From positions 1 through 17,278 of the forward strand of contig QAXH01000637.1 in NCBI GenBank assembly GCA_004335635.1: a stretch of 17,278 nucleotides of DNA. Reading direction: 5' to 3'. Each line of letters begins with the position of its first letter. The stretch's first letter is position 1. Shown here one piece after another: positions 16,226-17,278 of this stretch. Source of the DNA: Chloromonas sp. AAM2 (Eukaryota > Chlorophyta > Chlorophyceae > Chlamydomonadales > Chlamydomonadaceae). The notes beneath the pieces were generated by a model. It was not told the origin of the DNA. It made no database searches and saw only the letters and a list, made by a program, of their open reading frames with translations. The position numbers and the translations under genes are program-made.

Positions 16226-17278
16226 TTTCTGAGCTAAGGACATTAATTAGCTGTATCTATAAGGGCGAACTTGTTTTGACCCAGTGCCTGTTCTTCAACC
16301 GGTCGGGCTACATGTGCTTCTGCTTGAGGGTGGTGGGGTCGGCGGCTGCTAAGCAATCGGACTGTTCGATCTACAGCACCGCAAGCTGTGCAACCGCAGT
16401 GGTTGCACGGCAGCCGTGTGATTATATGCAGATGCAGACAGACCAGCAGATGCTGAGTGATCTCTGGTGTGGCTATGGCAGCAAGCTGATGCGCCTCAAG
16501 TGTCGCATCGTCGTAGCATGCTGCACGTCATAAGGTTGTTTGCTGCCCATGAGGTGACCGAGGTGCTTAGGCCATGGCATCAAAAACAGGTGTTTGCCAG
16601 TTCTGGGACAGATTACAGAAACAACACTGGAGTCAGTGTGATGGCAGGAAACCGCGGAAGCAGGGTGCATGCCAGAGTCCAGGGCTAGTCAGGGAGGCAG
16701 TGGTTCGTGACACTTTACAGGAGACACTTCACAGGGGAAGCCACATGGCACATGTGGTGATGATGTACACGGTCAGGACCCAGGCAGGCAGCACTACGTG
16801 TGCATCACAAACATGTGCAGGCTGGCCGGTTCAACTTACATTACCGAGTTCTGAGGCCTAGGCTTTGGCTGGACGTGTACCAGTTTATACACCAACAGCA
16901 CATCCCAGTCTCACGCCACACTGGTGCAGACACAATATTCACTATCTCTGTCCACGTCCACAGCCCAATCACCTGAAATTGTCCCCTTTTCCTGCTCCCA
17001 CACTGGGCCCAGTGGCGTTTCTGTAAATTGACCCAGAACTGGCAAACACCTTTTTTTTGGGTGCCATGGCCTAAGCACCTTGAGCAGCAGGTTCCTGCCG
17101 GCAACTGCTGTTCTCATCACGCCTTGTATTGCAGTGGCTTTTTGACCTGGCTTCATCCCTTTCTGTTGTGTTATGTATATGAAGTAACGCAGTTTTGAGA
17201 CGTGGGAGCGCCGCAGAGCACTGCGACAGCACTGACATCTATACCCTCACCATCAGCCAGCACAAAGGCAAGCCACAG
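16226..17278. other. Downstream region with no recognised gene
   Basis: This follows the kinesin-like stop codon. Open frames here (for example 16276-16533) are short, Cys-rich and match nothing known to me, so much of it is probably 3' UTR and intergenic DNA. A TGTAA that could serve as a poly(A) signal occurs at 17023. TATTGCAG at 17127-17134 resembles an acceptor but I could not attach it to a gene. Confidence 0.4.
16561..17080. repeat. Pair of inverted repeats, about 95 bp each, around a 325-bp spacer
   Basis: The segment 16561-16660 (AGGTGCTTAGGCCATGGCA...) recurs in reverse complement at about 16986-17080 with roughly 80% identity by eye, including GGTGTTTGCCAGTTCTGGG and TTACAGAAAC. 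The spacer has no recognised protein. It could be a decayed foldback or MITE-like element, or an inverted duplication. Confidence 0.75.

Noticed and set aside
16276..16533. 85-codon plus-strand frame after the stop codon
   Set aside because: No frame-consistent splice link to the previous exon, no recognised domain, and Cys-rich composition without pattern.

Overview
The window looks like nuclear DNA of a green alga, most likely a chlorophycean. This is inferred from intron-dense genes with standard code, moderately high GC, TGTAA-type polyadenylation motifs and very many micro- and minisatellites. There is no bacterial-style operon, and no complete transposon or virus was recognised.

The left half (1-7842, minus strand) holds the first 15 exons of a spliceosomal DEAH-box ATPase of the Prp2/DHX16 family. 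The gene runs off the left edge. Every exon junction keeps frame and rejoins conserved family blocks: motif I (divergent A-E-T-G-A-G-K-T), TQPRR, DEAH, SAT and the LTGQEEIE block. About 683 codons are present. Motifs V and VI, the winged helix and the OB domain lie outside the window.

A roughly 610-bp divergent promoter region (7843-8455) separates it from a plus-strand gene (8456-16225, at least 12 exons, about 944 residues). By eye the first third of this second protein aligns in order with a kinesin motor: P-loop region, YNE/DLL region, SSRSH switch I, DLAGSE switch II, NKSLSALG, PYR, last strand and helix. Nearly all nucleotide-binding residues are replaced, so it is a candidate pseudokinesin. 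A short coiled coil and a long disordered tail follow. A tRNA-Lys(CTT) gene sits in one of its introns on the same strand.

The most unusual property cuts across both genes: many splice sites are embedded in local tandem duplications. Donor sequences are repeated at 9, 19, 29, 36 and 124 bp, with a donor-edge duplication at 30 bp, and acceptors at about 103-144 bp. Copies usually reproduce the exon end, the splice site and the intron start. One small intron (10896-10982) is flanked by duplicated exon sequence 123 bp apart, as expected if a tandem duplication created it. I regard this splice-site-anchored duplication as the main discovery candidate.

The large intron 13166-15198 contains AT-rich TAACATGTTA blocks around a small ORF, a perfect 12-bp inverted repeat, and a 30-bp tandem array with a 60-bp higher-order pattern. 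The right end (16226-17278) has no recognised gene but carries a pair of inverted repeats of about 95 bp.
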